This document shows, in pieces, positions 8,639 to 17,097 of a DNA stretch of 64,000 bases. Both the position numbers and the translations under genes were made by a program. The first letter of the stretch is position 1. Each line of letters starts with the position of its first letter. The notes under the pieces were generated by a model that saw nothing but the letters and a program-made list of their open reading frames with translations, searched no databases and was not told where the DNA came from. Source of the stretch: Sporomusa termitida (lineage in GTDB: Bacteria > Bacillota > Negativicutes > Sporomusales > Sporomusaceae); the NCBI RefSeq assembly GCF_007641255.1, contig NZ_CP036260.1, forward strand, positions 1-64,000, in the 5' to 3' direction.

Positions 8639-9097
8639 ATGTACAAAAATGCATCTTTATGGGCCGGGGGATTTTTTCTCTTATTTTCCCTGCTGTTTTT
8701 CTCCGCATCCTTTGGCTATAGTTATCAAAGCCGGCTGGGAAACGGTATCGGACCGGGTTTTCTGCCGTTTTGGCTTAGCCTGTTTATGCTTATCTTCTCT
8801 GTACTATACCTGGGTTATGCGATTACGAAGGAACGAATAGATTTTAGCACGGTGCTGCCGGATAAAGAAGGTTTGAAGAACACTGGTCTGATTTTCCTGT
8901 ACATGATCATATTTACCGCTATTGTGGAGTATGCCGGTTTTGTAATTGCCACTTCCCTGATGTTGTTTTTAATGTTTAGCGGCTATCTCCGATGGTACTA
9001 CAATGTAATTGTTTCACTGGGAACATCGGTATTGCTGTACTGGATTTTCGCCATACTTTTGTCGGTTCCGCTTCCCGTCAGTATGTTCGGCTGGTAG
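8639..9097 (+). CDS. tctB: TctB-type small membrane subunit of TTT transporter
   Basis: About 152 residues from ATG 8639 (GAGGTG ribosome site); a GTG at 8585 would add 18 residues without membrane character. Four hydrophobic segments are visible, and the early motif GNGIGPGFLPFWLSLFM is characteristic of the poorly conserved TctB family. It forms the membrane complex with TctA, whose gene starts 15 bases downstream. Confidence 0.88.
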   Translation: MYKNASLWAGGFFLLFSLLFFSASFGYSYQSRLGNGIGPGFLPFWLSLFMLIFSVLYLGYAITKERIDFSTVLPDKEGLKNTGLIFLYMIIFTAIVEYAGFVIATSLMLFLMFSGYLRWYYNVIVSLGTSVLLYWIFAILLSVPLPVSMFGW

Positions 9098-9112
9098 AAG
9101 GAGGATTCATTA

Positions 9113-10615
9113 ATGGAAGCAGTCGGTAATTTATTGTTAGGCTTTGCGGTGGCAACCACAGGCTGGAATCTATTGTACTGTCTGATCGGTGTAACCATGG
9201 GGATGTTCGTCGGCATTATGCCCGGACTGGGGCCGGTGGCCGGAACCGCCATACTGGTGCCAGTGACCTTCGGCATGGACCCCACGTCGGCAATTATTAT
9301 GCTGGCCGGCATTTATTATGGCTCGCAGTATGGCGGAACCATCACTTCTGTTTTGATCAACACCCCGGGTGAGTCGGCTTCCGTGATCACCTGCATTGAC
9401 GGCTATGCAATGGCCAAGCAGGGGCGGGCCGGCACGGCGCTGGGAGTATCGGCGATCGGTTCTTTTATCGGCGGCACGGCGGCCATAATCGGCCTGACTT
9501 TTATTGCCCCGATTTTGTCAAAAGCCGCTTTGCGTTTCGGACCGCCTGAATTTTTCAGCGTAATGCTGCTCGGCCTGACGATGCTGGTCGGTCTGATGGG
9601 CAAATCGTTACTTAAAGGTATTATCGCCGCCCTGTTTGGATTTCTGCTGGCAATGGTCGGTGATGATCCTGTTTCGGGCAGCATCCGTTATTCTTTTGGT
9701 GTGCTGGAGCTCAACAGCGGCCTGGAACTGGTGGCTATCGCCATGGGCTTGTTCGGCGTGTCGGAAATCATGCTGGGTGTGTCGGAAAAAACGTCCCGGA
9801 ACCGGCCGCATGCAGTAAAAAAGCTGCTGCCGGAAAAACATGAATGGAAGCCGACAATGGGAGCCATTGGCCGGGGCACCGTTATTGGTTTTCTGGTAGG
9901 CCTGCTGCCGGGGGCCAATTCCGTTATCGCTTCGTTAATGTCCTACTCCGTAGAAAAAAAAGTGGCGCAAGACCCCAACCGTTTTGGCAACGGGGCTATC
10001 GAGGGGGTAGCCGGCCCGGAAACGGCCAATAACGCCTGCGCCGGCGCAGCCAATATACCTCTGTTCACGCTGGGGATACCCAGTTCGCCGACCATCGCCA
10101 TCCTGCTGGGGGCGTTCATGATGCATGGTCTGGCTCCCGGTCCCCAATTATTTCTGGAGAAACCTGAATTTGTCTGGGGAGTTATTGCCAGCTTGTACAT
10201 CGGCAATGTCATGCTGTTAATCATGAATTTGCCGATGGCAAGGATCTGGGGCAAAGTAGCCATGGTTCCATTCCCGGTGCTTTTCCCGTTGGTACTGGCG
10301 TTCTGTGTCCTGGGAGCTTACAGCATCAATAACCGCATATTTGATGTGTGGGTCATGCTGCTTTTTGGCGTCATCGGCTATTTCATGAAAAAACTTGAAT
10401 TTCCGATGGCGGCAACCATACTGCCCTTTGTTCTGGGCAAACCGATAGAATCGTCTTTTGTACAATCGCTCTTGATGTCGGGCGGGAGCTTGAGCATTTT
10501 TTTTATGCGGCCGATTTCGCTGGGGTGTATGATTGCCATTGCGGCCATATTGGCGGTTAGCAGCTACGGTTCCTGGAAAAAGAAACGGGATACACTGGCC
10601 GCCGAGCTGGAATAA
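9113..10615 (+). CDS. tctA: TctA-type large membrane subunit of TTT transporter
   Basis: 500-residue integral membrane protein and the transport core of the TTT system. Family motifs are intact: GMFVGIMPGLGPVAGTAIL in the first helix pair, YGGTITSVLINTPGESASV, and the repeated inverted half with GFLVGLLPGANSVIASL, showing the internal duplication typical of TctA. The run IPLFTLGIPSSPTIAILLGA is the second ligand-path signature. The start ATG 9113 follows AAGGAGGA. With tctC and tctB directly upstream it makes a complete carboxylate importer driven by the ion gradient. Confidence 0.95.
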   Translation: MEAVGNLLLGFAVATTGWNLLYCLIGVTMGMFVGIMPGLGPVAGTAILVPVTFGMDPTSAIIMLAGIYYGSQYGGTITSVLINTPGESASVITCIDGYAMAKQGRAGTALGVSAIGSFIGGTAAIIGLTFIAPILSKAALRFGPPEFFSVMLLGLTMLVGLMGKSLLKGIIAALFGFLLAMVGDDPVSGSIRYSFGVLELNSGLELVAIAMGLFGVSEIMLGVSEKTSRNRPHAVKKLLPEKHEWKPTMGAIGRGTVIGFLVGLLPGANSVIASLMSYSVEKKVAQDPNRFGNGAIEGVAGPETANNACAGAANIPLFTLGIPSSPTIAILLGAFMMHGLAPGPQLFLEKPEFVWGVIASLYIGNVMLLIMNLPMARIWGKVAMVPFPVLFPLVLAFCVLGAYSINNRIFDVWVMLLFGVIGYFMKKLEFPMAATILPFVLGKPIESSFVQSLLMSGGSLSIFFMRPISLGCMIAIAAILAVSSYGSWKKKRDTLAAELE

Positions 10616-10662
10616 AGCGGGTGAAGCTGATTTTAGGCAGTGCAATGAATGGAGGTGGTTAG

Positions 10663-11946
10663 GTGGCGGTTATTAATGATTTGTTGCAAAGTGTGAGACT
10701 GCCGCCCATGATCCGGGTCAAACAATGCTTTCCCGCCGCGGCCATTGATAATGTGCCGGCAGCGCTGCGGGCACAATTGCGGCAGCCGGACATTGCCGGT
10801 CGCGTGAAGCAGGACATGCGGGTGGCGATTGCTGTCGGCAGCCGGGGTATGGCTGAAATACCCCGGATTGTAAAGGTTGTGGTTGAGGAACTCCAGCGCC
10901 GGGGGGCCAGGCCCTTTATTGTCCCGGCCATGGGCAGCCACGGCGGTGCCACCGCGGCCGGCCAGAAACAGCTGCTGGCGAGTTTGGGCGTCACCGAGTC
11001 AAGTGCCGGCTGTCCGATTGTTGCTTCCATGGAAGTGGTTGCTTTAGGAGAACTGAATAACGGCCTGCCGGTATTAATGGATCAAGCGGCGGCGACGGCG
11101 GATGGCATCGTGGTCATTAACCGGGTCAAAGCCCACAGTGCTTTCAGTGGGACCAATGAAAGCGGCCTGGTAAAGATGCTGGCCATCGGCCTGGGCAAGC
11201 AGAAAGGCGCCGCTGCCTGCCATGCTCTGGGCTTTGAGCACATGGCCCGGTTTATCGTGCAAATAGCCCGGGTCGGGCTGCAGCGGTCCCCGGTTTTGTT
11301 TGGCATTGCCACGGTTGAGAATGCCTATGACCGGCTGGCGAAGCTTGTGGCCATCCCTGCGGAATCAATTATCGAAACCGAGCAGGAACTACTGGCGGAA
11401 GCCAAGGCAAATATGCCGAAACTGTTTTTGCAGCCTGTCGATGTGCTGATTGTTGATCAAATGGGAAAAGAATTTTCAGGCAGCGGCATGGATCCGCATA
11501 TTACCGGCCGGGCGTCAACCTCCTGCTTACATGTCGGCCCCGGCCCCAACAAATTAATTGTGCTGGATGTCAGTTCCGCCAGCCACGGTAATGCCGTCGG
11601 GATGGGAATGGCGGATATCACCACCCGCCGCCTGTTTAGCAAAATTGACTTTGACGCTACGTATACCAATGTTCTGACTTCGACAACCCTGCAGGCAGCG
11701 CGGATACCAGTGATTATGGAATCGGACCGTATGGCTATTCTGGCCGGCGTCAAGACCTGCAACAAGCTTGACCCGGCAGCTGTCCGCATGGTACGTATTG
11801 GCAATACACTGCGGCTGGAAGATATTTTTATTTCGCAGTCCATGCTGGCTGAGGCGTTGGCGCATCCTTGCCTAGCCATAGCCGGGCGGCCGGAAACCAT
11901 GGTCTTTGATGATGCGGGAAACCTGACAGATATCGGCTGCTGGTAA
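10663..11946 (+). CDS. LarA-family nickel-pincer-dependent 2-hydroxyacid racemase/epimerase homologue
   Basis: 427 residues with the DUF2088 (LarA N-terminal) domain: VAIAVGSRGMAEIP, VPAMGSHGGATAAGQ and the block INRVKAHSAF, GLVKMLAIGLGKQKG, AACHALG. H93, H158, K171 and H187 occupy the places of the LarA histidines and the lysine that holds the nickel pincer nucleotide; the 16-residue K-to-H spacing matches Lactobacillus LarA (K184, H200), so an active cofactor-bearing enzyme is plausible. Known relatives act on lactate, malate, phenyllactate, hydroxyglutarate and D-gluconate. Here the sugar-acid context suggests epimerisation at C2 of an aldonate or similar acid. The cofactor genes larB, larC and larE are not in the window. 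GTG 10663 follows GGAGG. Confidence 0.8.
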   Translation: MAVINDLLQSVRLPPMIRVKQCFPAAAIDNVPAALRAQLRQPDIAGRVKQDMRVAIAVGSRGMAEIPRIVKVVVEELQRRGARPFIVPAMGSHGGATAAGQKQLLASLGVTESSAGCPIVASMEVVALGELNNGLPVLMDQAAATADGIVVINRVKAHSAFSGTNESGLVKMLAIGLGKQKGAAACHALGFEHMARFIVQIARVGLQRSPVLFGIATVENAYDRLAKLVAIPAESIIETEQELLAEAKANMPKLFLQPVDVLIVDQMGKEFSGSGMDPHITGRASTSCLHVGPGPNKLIVLDVSSASHGNAVGMGMADITTRRLFSKIDFDATYTNVLTSTTLQAARIPVIMESDRMAILAGVKTCNKLDPAAVRMVRIGNTLRLEDIFISQSMLAEALAHPCLAIAGRPETMVFDDAGNLTDIGCW

Positions 11947-12022
11947 AGACCGGGATAAATCACAGTGATTCCTGCCGGTGTGGCCGTAATTTGCCAATGA
12001 TTCCGGCAGAGGAGGAGAAAAT

Positions 12023-12322
12023 ATGGCTATCGACGCAATCGTATTGAGTGATACCGATAATGTGGCGACCGCAGTGCAAGACTTAAAAGCGGGCCAGGAG
12101 GCGTCAGTCCGGCTGGGGCTGACGCTAACGCAGGTAGTTTTGCGGCAGGATATTGCTTATGGGCATAAATTTGCTGTTCGCCCTATTCGTCTGGGAGATG
12201 ATATTTTAAAATATGGCGAGGTAATCGGCCGGGCAACAGCCGATATTCCGAGCGGCTGTCATGCGCATGTGCAAAATATAGAGAGTCTGCGTGGCCGCGG
12301 CGACTTACAAAAGGAGGATTAA
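12023..12322 (+). CDS. UxaA/GarD-type dehydratase, N-terminal SAF domain as a separate subunit
   Basis: 99 residues corresponding to the N-terminal SAF domain of altronate and galactarate dehydratases. Hallmarks are HKFAVRPIRLGDDILKYGEVIG and a C-terminal GCHAHVQNIES, matching the G-x-H-V-H-N segment of UxaA. In Escherichia coli UxaA this domain is fused to the catalytic domain; here it is a separate polypeptide whose gene ends 6 bases before the start of the large subunit at 12329. The two are expected to form one enzyme. ATG 12023 has a strong GGAGGAG site. Confidence 0.85.
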   Translation: MAIDAIVLSDTDNVATAVQDLKAGQEASVRLGLTLTQVVLRQDIAYGHKFAVRPIRLGDDILKYGEVIGRATADIPSGCHAHVQNIESLRGRGDLQKED

Positions 12323-12328
12323 ACAAAT

Positions 12329-13489
12329 ATGCGGTTCATGGGATATCGCCGTGCTGACGGCACAGTGGGGACGCGAAACCTGGTTGGCGTGTTATCCGCT
12401 GTCGTATGTGTCAATGAAGTAGTGGAAGCCATTGTCCGCCAGGTTCAGGGAACAGCCCGTTTTACGCATCATCAGGGCTGCTGCCAGACGCCGCTTGATA
12501 TCGGCCTTGTAAATAAAGCGTTGATTGGCCTGGGGCGCAATCCCAATTTGCATTCGGTCATTTTGATCAGTCTTGGCTGTGAAAGTACTGATTTAGCAGC
12601 GGTAATTGAGGGGATCAGGGACAGCGGTAAACGGGTGGAACATCTCATTGTCCAGGAAACAGGCGGTGCCGCCCGGACAACGGCGGCAGGAATTCTGCTG
12701 GCCCAGGAGATGGTGCGGGAAGCGTCGAATGCCACACGCGAGCCCTTTCCGATCAGTAATCTGGTATTGGGCATGAAATGCGGCAGTTCAGATACCACTT
12801 CGGGACTGGTGCCAAACCCGGCTATCGGCGTGGCCTCCGATTTGCTGGTGGAAGCCGGCGGCGTGTCCATTCTGGGTGAAGTGACGGAATTCATCGGCGC
12901 CGAGCATATTCTGGCCCGGCACGCCGCCAATGAGACCGTCGCCCGGGATATTTTCCGGCTGGTGGAGCGCATGGAAAAGCGGGCCATGGCGGTTGGCGAG
13001 GATATTCGCGGCGGACAGCCGACAGGAGGCAACATTAAGGGCGGCTTGACAACCATTGAGGAAAAATCGCTTGGCGCCATTGCCAAGGCCGGATCGGCGC
13101 CCATTCAGGCGGTTTATGAATATGGCGAGCGCCCGGCCGTCAAAGGGCTGGTGGTGATGGACTCTCCGGGGCGGGAGCCGGAAATTCTTACCGGGCTGGC
13201 GGCTGCCGGCTGCAATGTTATTGTATTTGCCACCGGCAGGGGAGCGCCCCAGGGCTTCCCGTTTGTACCGGTGCTCAAAATCACCGGCAGCCGCACTGCC
13301 GCTGAAAAGATGAGCGATCATATCGATATGAACCTGAGCGCCGTAATTGACGGGGATGACACGATTCCCGACGCCGGGAGGCGCGTGCTGCACGAGCTGG
13401 TGAACGTCGCCTCCGGCGTTATGACTAAGGCGGAAATATCAGGCTATGTTAACTCCATGGACATCTATATGCGGGGTCCGGTTATTTAG
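12329..13489 (+). CDS. UxaA/GarD-type dehydratase, large catalytic subunit
   Basis: 386 residues of the D-galactarate/altronate dehydratase C-terminal family. Conserved blocks are FMGYRRADGTVGTRNLVGVLS, HHQGCCQTPLDIGLV, LISLGCESTDLAAVIEGI, VLGMKCGSSDTTSGLVPNPAIG and GGNIKGGLTTIEEKSLGAIAK. The cysteines in HHQGCCQ, LGCES and MKCGSSD are where this iron-dependent family positions its metal or catalytic residues. It would dehydrate a hexonate or related hydroxyacid to a 2-keto-3-deoxy product, making it a second dehydratase beside the enolase-superfamily enzyme. The exact substrate cannot be read from sequence. It is the last gene of the operon, followed by a terminator. Confidence 0.88.
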   Translation: MRFMGYRRADGTVGTRNLVGVLSAVVCVNEVVEAIVRQVQGTARFTHHQGCCQTPLDIGLVNKALIGLGRNPNLHSVILISLGCESTDLAAVIEGIRDSGKRVEHLIVQETGGAARTTAAGILLAQEMVREASNATREPFPISNLVLGMKCGSSDTTSGLVPNPAIGVASDLLVEAGGVSILGEVTEFIGAEHILARHAANETVARDIFRLVERMEKRAMAVGEDIRGGQPTGGNIKGGLTTIEEKSLGAIAKAGSAPIQAVYEYGERPAVKGLVVMDSPGREPEILTGLAAAGCNVIVFATGRGAPQGFPFVPVLKITGSRTAAEKMSDHIDMNLSAVIDGDDTIPDAGRRVLHELVNVASGVMTKAEISGYVNSMDIYMRGPVI

Positions 13490-13509
13490 CGATAAGATAA
13501 TAAAAAAAC

Positions 13510-13560
13510 GGGACTGCGGAGACGCTTAACACGTTCTCCGGCAGTCCCTGCTTTCTTTTT
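13510..13560. terminator. Bidirectional intrinsic terminator
   Basis: GGGACTGCGGAGA (13510-13522) pairs with TCTCCGGCAGTCCC (13535-13548). A-run on the left and T-rich tract on the right let it serve both the sugar-acid operon and the convergent regulator gene. Confidence 0.8.
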
Positions 13561-13618
13561 CCGTTAGAAAGCTGGCTTATGTCAAGTACTTCAGCAGCCA
13601 TCGGCAAAAGCCTTGCAT

Positions 13619-14302
13619 TTAAGATTGAGGCAGTTGCTTGCGGTGCATCACCGCGTGGAGCATCCTCAGCTTATGCTGGCGGGCAAACTCCTCAATTTTT
13701 TCCGGCGGCGCCGATGCTTGCAGCAGCCTGATCATTTCTTCATGCTCGGCAATCGATTCTTTGGCCCGCCGGGGAACAAATGAAAAAACAGCTTTGCGCA
13801 TTTGGGCCAACCGCTGCCAGGTCAGCCGGAGGCGGCCGATAAGGTAAGCATTATCGCAGCGTTGATAGATTGTTTCATGGAACTGTTTATTTAACTCGCC
13901 AAACTCTTCAAACTCAAAATTAGCCAATGCTTCCTTCATCGCGTCATTTAAGTTTTGCAGCGTCTCGATATCCGCTGGTGTGAGATGTCCGGTCGCCAGG
14001 AAAGCCGCTCCCCCGTCCAGGATCGACAGCACCCACTGCGTTTCCTCATAATCGGTATCATTCATTAGCTGGACAATGGCTCCGCTGTAGGGGATTACCT
14101 GGATAAACCCGTCTGCCTCCAGTTGCCGGATGGCTTCCCTGACAGGAATGATGCTCAAATTTAAATCAGCCGCGACATGGTCAATGACAATGCGGTCACC
14201 CGGTCTATAGGTTCTCTGAAGAATCCGGGAAAGGATAAAATCGTAAGCCTGTTGAGTTTTCATCCGTGGCTTTTCCGCGTCAGCAATATTATTCGTATTC
14301 AT
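13619..14302 (-). CDS. GntR-family (FadR/FCD subgroup) transcriptional regulator
   Basis: About 227 residues. An N-terminal winged helix (AYDFILSRILQRTYRPGDRI, then NLSIIPVREAIRQLEADGFI) is followed by an all-helical FCD ligand domain with the metal-binding pattern around HLTPADIETLQNLNDAM, NKQFHETIY and EHEEMIRLLQ. A TTG at 14338 would extend the frame, but that stretch is the promoter itself (TTGAAA, TATAAT), so ATG 14302 or ATG 14263 is more likely; 14302 would give an almost leaderless message. It is convergent with the sugar-acid operon and probably represses it in the absence of an acid inducer. Confidence 0.88.
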   Translation of the reverse strand: MNTNNIADAEKPRMKTQQAYDFILSRILQRTYRPGDRIVIDHVAADLNLSIIPVREAIRQLEADGFIQVIPYSGAIVQLMNDTDYEETQWVLSILDGGAAFLATGHLTPADIETLQNLNDAMKEALANFEFEEFGELNKQFHETIYQRCDNAYLIGRLRLTWQRLAQMRKAVFSFVPRRAKESIAEHEEMIRLLQASAPPEKIEEFARQHKLRMLHAVMHRKQLPQS

Positions 14303-14308
14303 ATGTTC

Positions 14309-14338
14309 ATTATATACCGAAATAATATATGATTTCAA
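14309..14338 (-). promoter_or_regulatory. Promoter of the GntR-family gene with shared operator motif
   Basis: On the minus strand TTGAAA (14333-14338), an 18-base spacer and TATAAT (14309-14314). The spacer holds the 11-mer AAATAATATAT (14320-14330) also present in the palindrome at 6180-6203, consistent with autoregulation. Confidence 0.6.
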
Positions 14339-14466
14339 GGATGAAATGGTTTTCCGGGGCCGGTGCGCATATCCCCAAATTTGACATGATAGACCTTTAC
14401 CGGCTCAAAGCTCTTTTCGCCGGCGGACCGCAGCAAGCATAGCAACATTCATAGTGATAACCCTGT

Positions 14467-16707
14467 TTAAAACTGCATGGCTGCCGACAGCTTAACGGTG
14501 CGGGGGCTGCCTAACGTGGCAAGACTCTTGTCGGAGTAACCTGACCAATAGTGTTTGTCAAACAGGTTTTCCACGCTGAGCCGGTAGGTGACCGGGATTT
14601 TATTCATCACGGTCTTGTACCGTGCGCCGATGTCATAGCGCACCCAGCTCGGTACTCTGAAGCTGTTGGAATTGTCGGCGTATTGGGAACTGGTATATAC
14701 GGTCCGCAGCGAAAGTGATAAATCCTGATTCCACGGCGTGTCCCACTCGACGCCGGCATTCATCGTCCATTTGGGTACGCCCAACGGCGTGTTGCCGTTA
14801 TTGGCGACGGTATTGGAGCGGACCAGTTCGCCGTCGGTATAGGCAATGCCGCCCAACAGGCGGAGGTTCTTCGCTATGTTGCCGAAGGCATTCCATTCAA
14901 TGCCGCGGTTTTTCTGTTTGCCGTCATAGGAATAGATCTTGTTAGTAGTCGTATAACTGGGCATTTCGATTTGGAAAAAGGCCAGCGTATTGGCGAAAGC
15001 TCCCTTGTCCCACTTGGCGCCGACTTCGCGCTGTTTGGTTTTGTACGGCGCCAGTACTTGACCTATGTTGTCGAAGCCTGCTCCCACCACGGTTCCGGGG
15101 GAAAGCGCTTCAATATAATTGGCGTAGAGAGACACCGCTTCTCCCCACGGTTTGACGACGAGGCCGACCATCGGCGTGTTGGCGTCGGAGTCGTAGGTGG
15201 ATATTGATGCCGGTGAACCGGTAGCAAGGCTACTGGCATACTTGTAGGTTGTCTGTTTCACATCTTGCCGCCGTACCCCCAGCGTCAACTGGACCTTATC
15301 CTCGTCAAAGGAAAGCGTGTCAGCCAGGAGGAAACTGGAAAGCTCGGTGACGGCAGTCTTGTTGCCCTTGCCCACCTTCAGGCTGTTGTAAAGGTCGGCA
15401 ACCGCAGCCGGGTTGTAGATATTCGTTGCCATATTTAGTGCTGTACTGGTATAAGCATTGGAAAAATCGGTATCCTGGAAGTTTGCCCCCAAAACGACCT
15501 GATGCTTTACCGCGCCGGTCTGGTAAGTGCCGCGCAGCCCTATTTCGGAGGCCGTGGTGTCGGTCCAGAAGTATTGCTTAAAGATACCCTTGAGAGTGGC
15601 CGAGCCGTCTGCCTGCAGGTCCTGTACGTGATTGCCGTTGATGAAGCCGTGGGCTTTGGCGGATAGTTTGCCAATACCGGCATAGGCGGTTACATTGTCC
15701 TGGATGTCATATTCGCCTTTAAACAAAATCCCGTTATTCCGGGTGGTGCCCGACACCCCTTTGAATACGTTGATCGAGCCGTCCGGAGCTTTCACGTAAG
15801 AGCTTAAGTCATACATGGAGATAAGACCGCCGTCGTACTTTTCCTCGGTGCTATAGGCATCCAGAGACAGGCGCCATTTGTCCTTGCGGTAATCCAGGCC
15901 CAGGGCGCCCAGCAGCCGCTTACGGGATTGGTCGTCGGTTGTGGTATCGCCGTCCGAGTATAGACCGTTGAAGCGGATGCCCCACTCCTTGTTGTCGCCG
16001 AAGCGGCGTCCGATGTCGATATGGCCGCCGAACTGGGAAGAGGAGGCATAGCTGGTGGTAAAGTTGGTGATATCCTCCTCGCCGGCCCGTTTGGGCACCA
16101 GGTTGACGGCACCGCCCACCGAGGTGCTCACGCCGCCGTAGAGAAAGGAACTGGGCCCTTTGAGCACTTCCACCCGTTCCAGAAATTCCACGGGAACACG
16201 ATAGTGCGGCGCCAAACCCGCGATGCCGTTAAAATAGAGATACTGATAATTTACCTCCAGGCCGCGGACTCGGAAGTTTTCGCTGACCTGTCCGCCGGGG
16301 GTGGCAAAGCGGACGGAGGGATCGTTGGTAAACACGTCAAACAGGGTCTCGGCCTGCTGGTCTTCGATGGTTTGGGCGGTGTAACTGGTGACGTTGAAGG
16401 GCGTGTCCATGAAATCCTTGTTGCCCAGTACGCCGAGCCCGGCGCCGCGGGCCACCTGGCCGCCGGCATAGGCCGGCGGCAGATCGCGGCTGCGCCTGGC
16501 GGTCACTTCAATCCCTTCCAGGGTGAATACAGACCGTCTGGCAGTTGCTTTGCTGGGAGCAACTTGTTCTTCGGCAGTTTGTTCGGCCACCGCGGCGGTT
16601 TCCGGCGCTTCTTCTGCGTAGGCAACTACTGGCGCGTGCCAGAACAGACTGCTGCCGATCAGGGCATACAGGACTTTTTTTCTGATGCGGGACATTTTTT
16701 TCTTCAT
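14467..16707 (-). CDS. TonB-dependent ferric-siderophore receptor
   Basis: 746-residue outer-membrane receptor from ATG 16707 (AAGGAG site). It has a signal peptide ending VVAYAEEA, a TonB-box-like FTLEGIEVTARR, a plug domain (QQAETLFDVFTNDPSVRF, FRVRGLEVNYQYLYFNGI, ERVEVLKGPSSFLYG, SVGGAVNLVPKRA) and a 22-strand barrel ending in a C-terminal phenylalanine (KLSAAMQF). The siderophore-receptor type (FhuA/FpvA-like) fits the YLYFNGIAGLAPHYRVP plug loop. A Fur-box match and a tandem repeat for the neighbouring AraC regulator lie just upstream. It should import the substrate handled by the FepB/FecCD/FepC transporter and the nitrogenase-like enzyme encoded divergently. A decayed copy of part of this gene lies at 5793-5910. 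Confidence 0.9.
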   Translation of the reverse strand: MKKKMSRIRKKVLYALIGSSLFWHAPVVAYAEEAPETAAVAEQTAEEQVAPSKATARRSVFTLEGIEVTARRSRDLPPAYAGGQVARGAGLGVLGNKDFMDTPFNVTSYTAQTIEDQQAETLFDVFTNDPSVRFATPGGQVSENFRVRGLEVNYQYLYFNGIAGLAPHYRVPVEFLERVEVLKGPSSFLYGGVSTSVGGAVNLVPKRAGEEDITNFTTSYASSSQFGGHIDIGRRFGDNKEWGIRFNGLYSDGDTTTDDQSRKRLLGALGLDYRKDKWRLSLDAYSTEEKYDGGLISMYDLSSYVKAPDGSINVFKGVSGTTRNNGILFKGEYDIQDNVTAYAGIGKLSAKAHGFINGNHVQDLQADGSATLKGIFKQYFWTDTTASEIGLRGTYQTGAVKHQVVLGANFQDTDFSNAYTSTALNMATNIYNPAAVADLYNSLKVGKGNKTAVTELSSFLLADTLSFDEDKVQLTLGVRRQDVKQTTYKYASSLATGSPASISTYDSDANTPMVGLVVKPWGEAVSLYANYIEALSPGTVVGAGFDNIGQVLAPYKTKQREVGAKWDKGAFANTLAFFQIEMPSYTTTNKIYSYDGKQKNRGIEWNAFGNIAKNLRLLGGIAYTDGELVRSNTVANNGNTPLGVPKWTMNAGVEWDTPWNQDLSLSLRTVYTSSQYADNSNSFRVPSWVRYDIGARYKTVMNKIPVTYRLSVENLFDKHYWSGYSDKSLATLGSPRTVKLSAAMQF

Positions 16708-16783
16708 ACCGTTCGACTCCTTTGCACATAACTTAACTGTAGACAAACAGCGCTATGCCAGCTTCATTATAACTGTCAAAACC

Positions 16784-16802
16784 GGGAATGAGGATCATTC
16801 TC
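16784..16802. promoter_or_regulatory. Fur-box match upstream of the siderophore receptor
   Basis: GGGAATGAGGATCATTCTC agrees at 14 of 19 positions with the Fur consensus GATAATGATAATCATTATC and lies about 80 bases before the receptor start. Confidence 0.65.
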
Positions 16803-16842
16803 AATTTATGTATTGAGTATAACAACAGCCAACATGGGAGTA

Positions 16843-16880
16843 AATTGATATTTTTCTAAACAATTGATATATTTCTAAAC
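16843..16880. promoter_or_regulatory. Tandem 19-base direct repeat, probable AraC-regulator binding site
   Basis: AATTGATATTTTTCTAAAC (16843-16861) is followed directly by AATTGATATATTTCTAAAC (16862-16880), differing at one base. A period of about two helical turns, next to an araC-type gene and upstream of the receptor promoter, is the layout of AraC/YbtA-family activator sites. Confidence 0.55.
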
Positions 16881-17009
16881 AGACCTGGATTTTTTTCCAA
16901 AACAAAAAAATACATCATTCGGCTTAAGCTGTCGGCGGCAACGGGTAGCGATCGTATTGACAAAGAGCATTCAAAATCTATAATAGATCCCGGCTTTGGC
17001 AGTAAAAAA

Positions 17010-17050
17010 GCAAAAAAGCAGCCGCAACCCCTTATGAGCAAAGGGGTTGC
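17010..17050 (-). terminator. Intrinsic terminator of the AraC-family gene
   Basis: GCAACCCCTT (17024-17033) pairs with AAGGGGTTGC (17041-17050). On the minus strand it is followed by GCTTTTTTGCTTTTTT, ending the regulator transcript. Confidence 0.75.
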
Positions 17051-17097
17051 GACTGCCTTGCAGCCAGCTTTAGAATGCCATGCTGTACAGTAATTTT

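Noticed and set aside
16843-16880. Start of a CRISPR array
   Set aside because: Only two directly abutting copies, no spacers and no cas genes; better explained as a regulator site.
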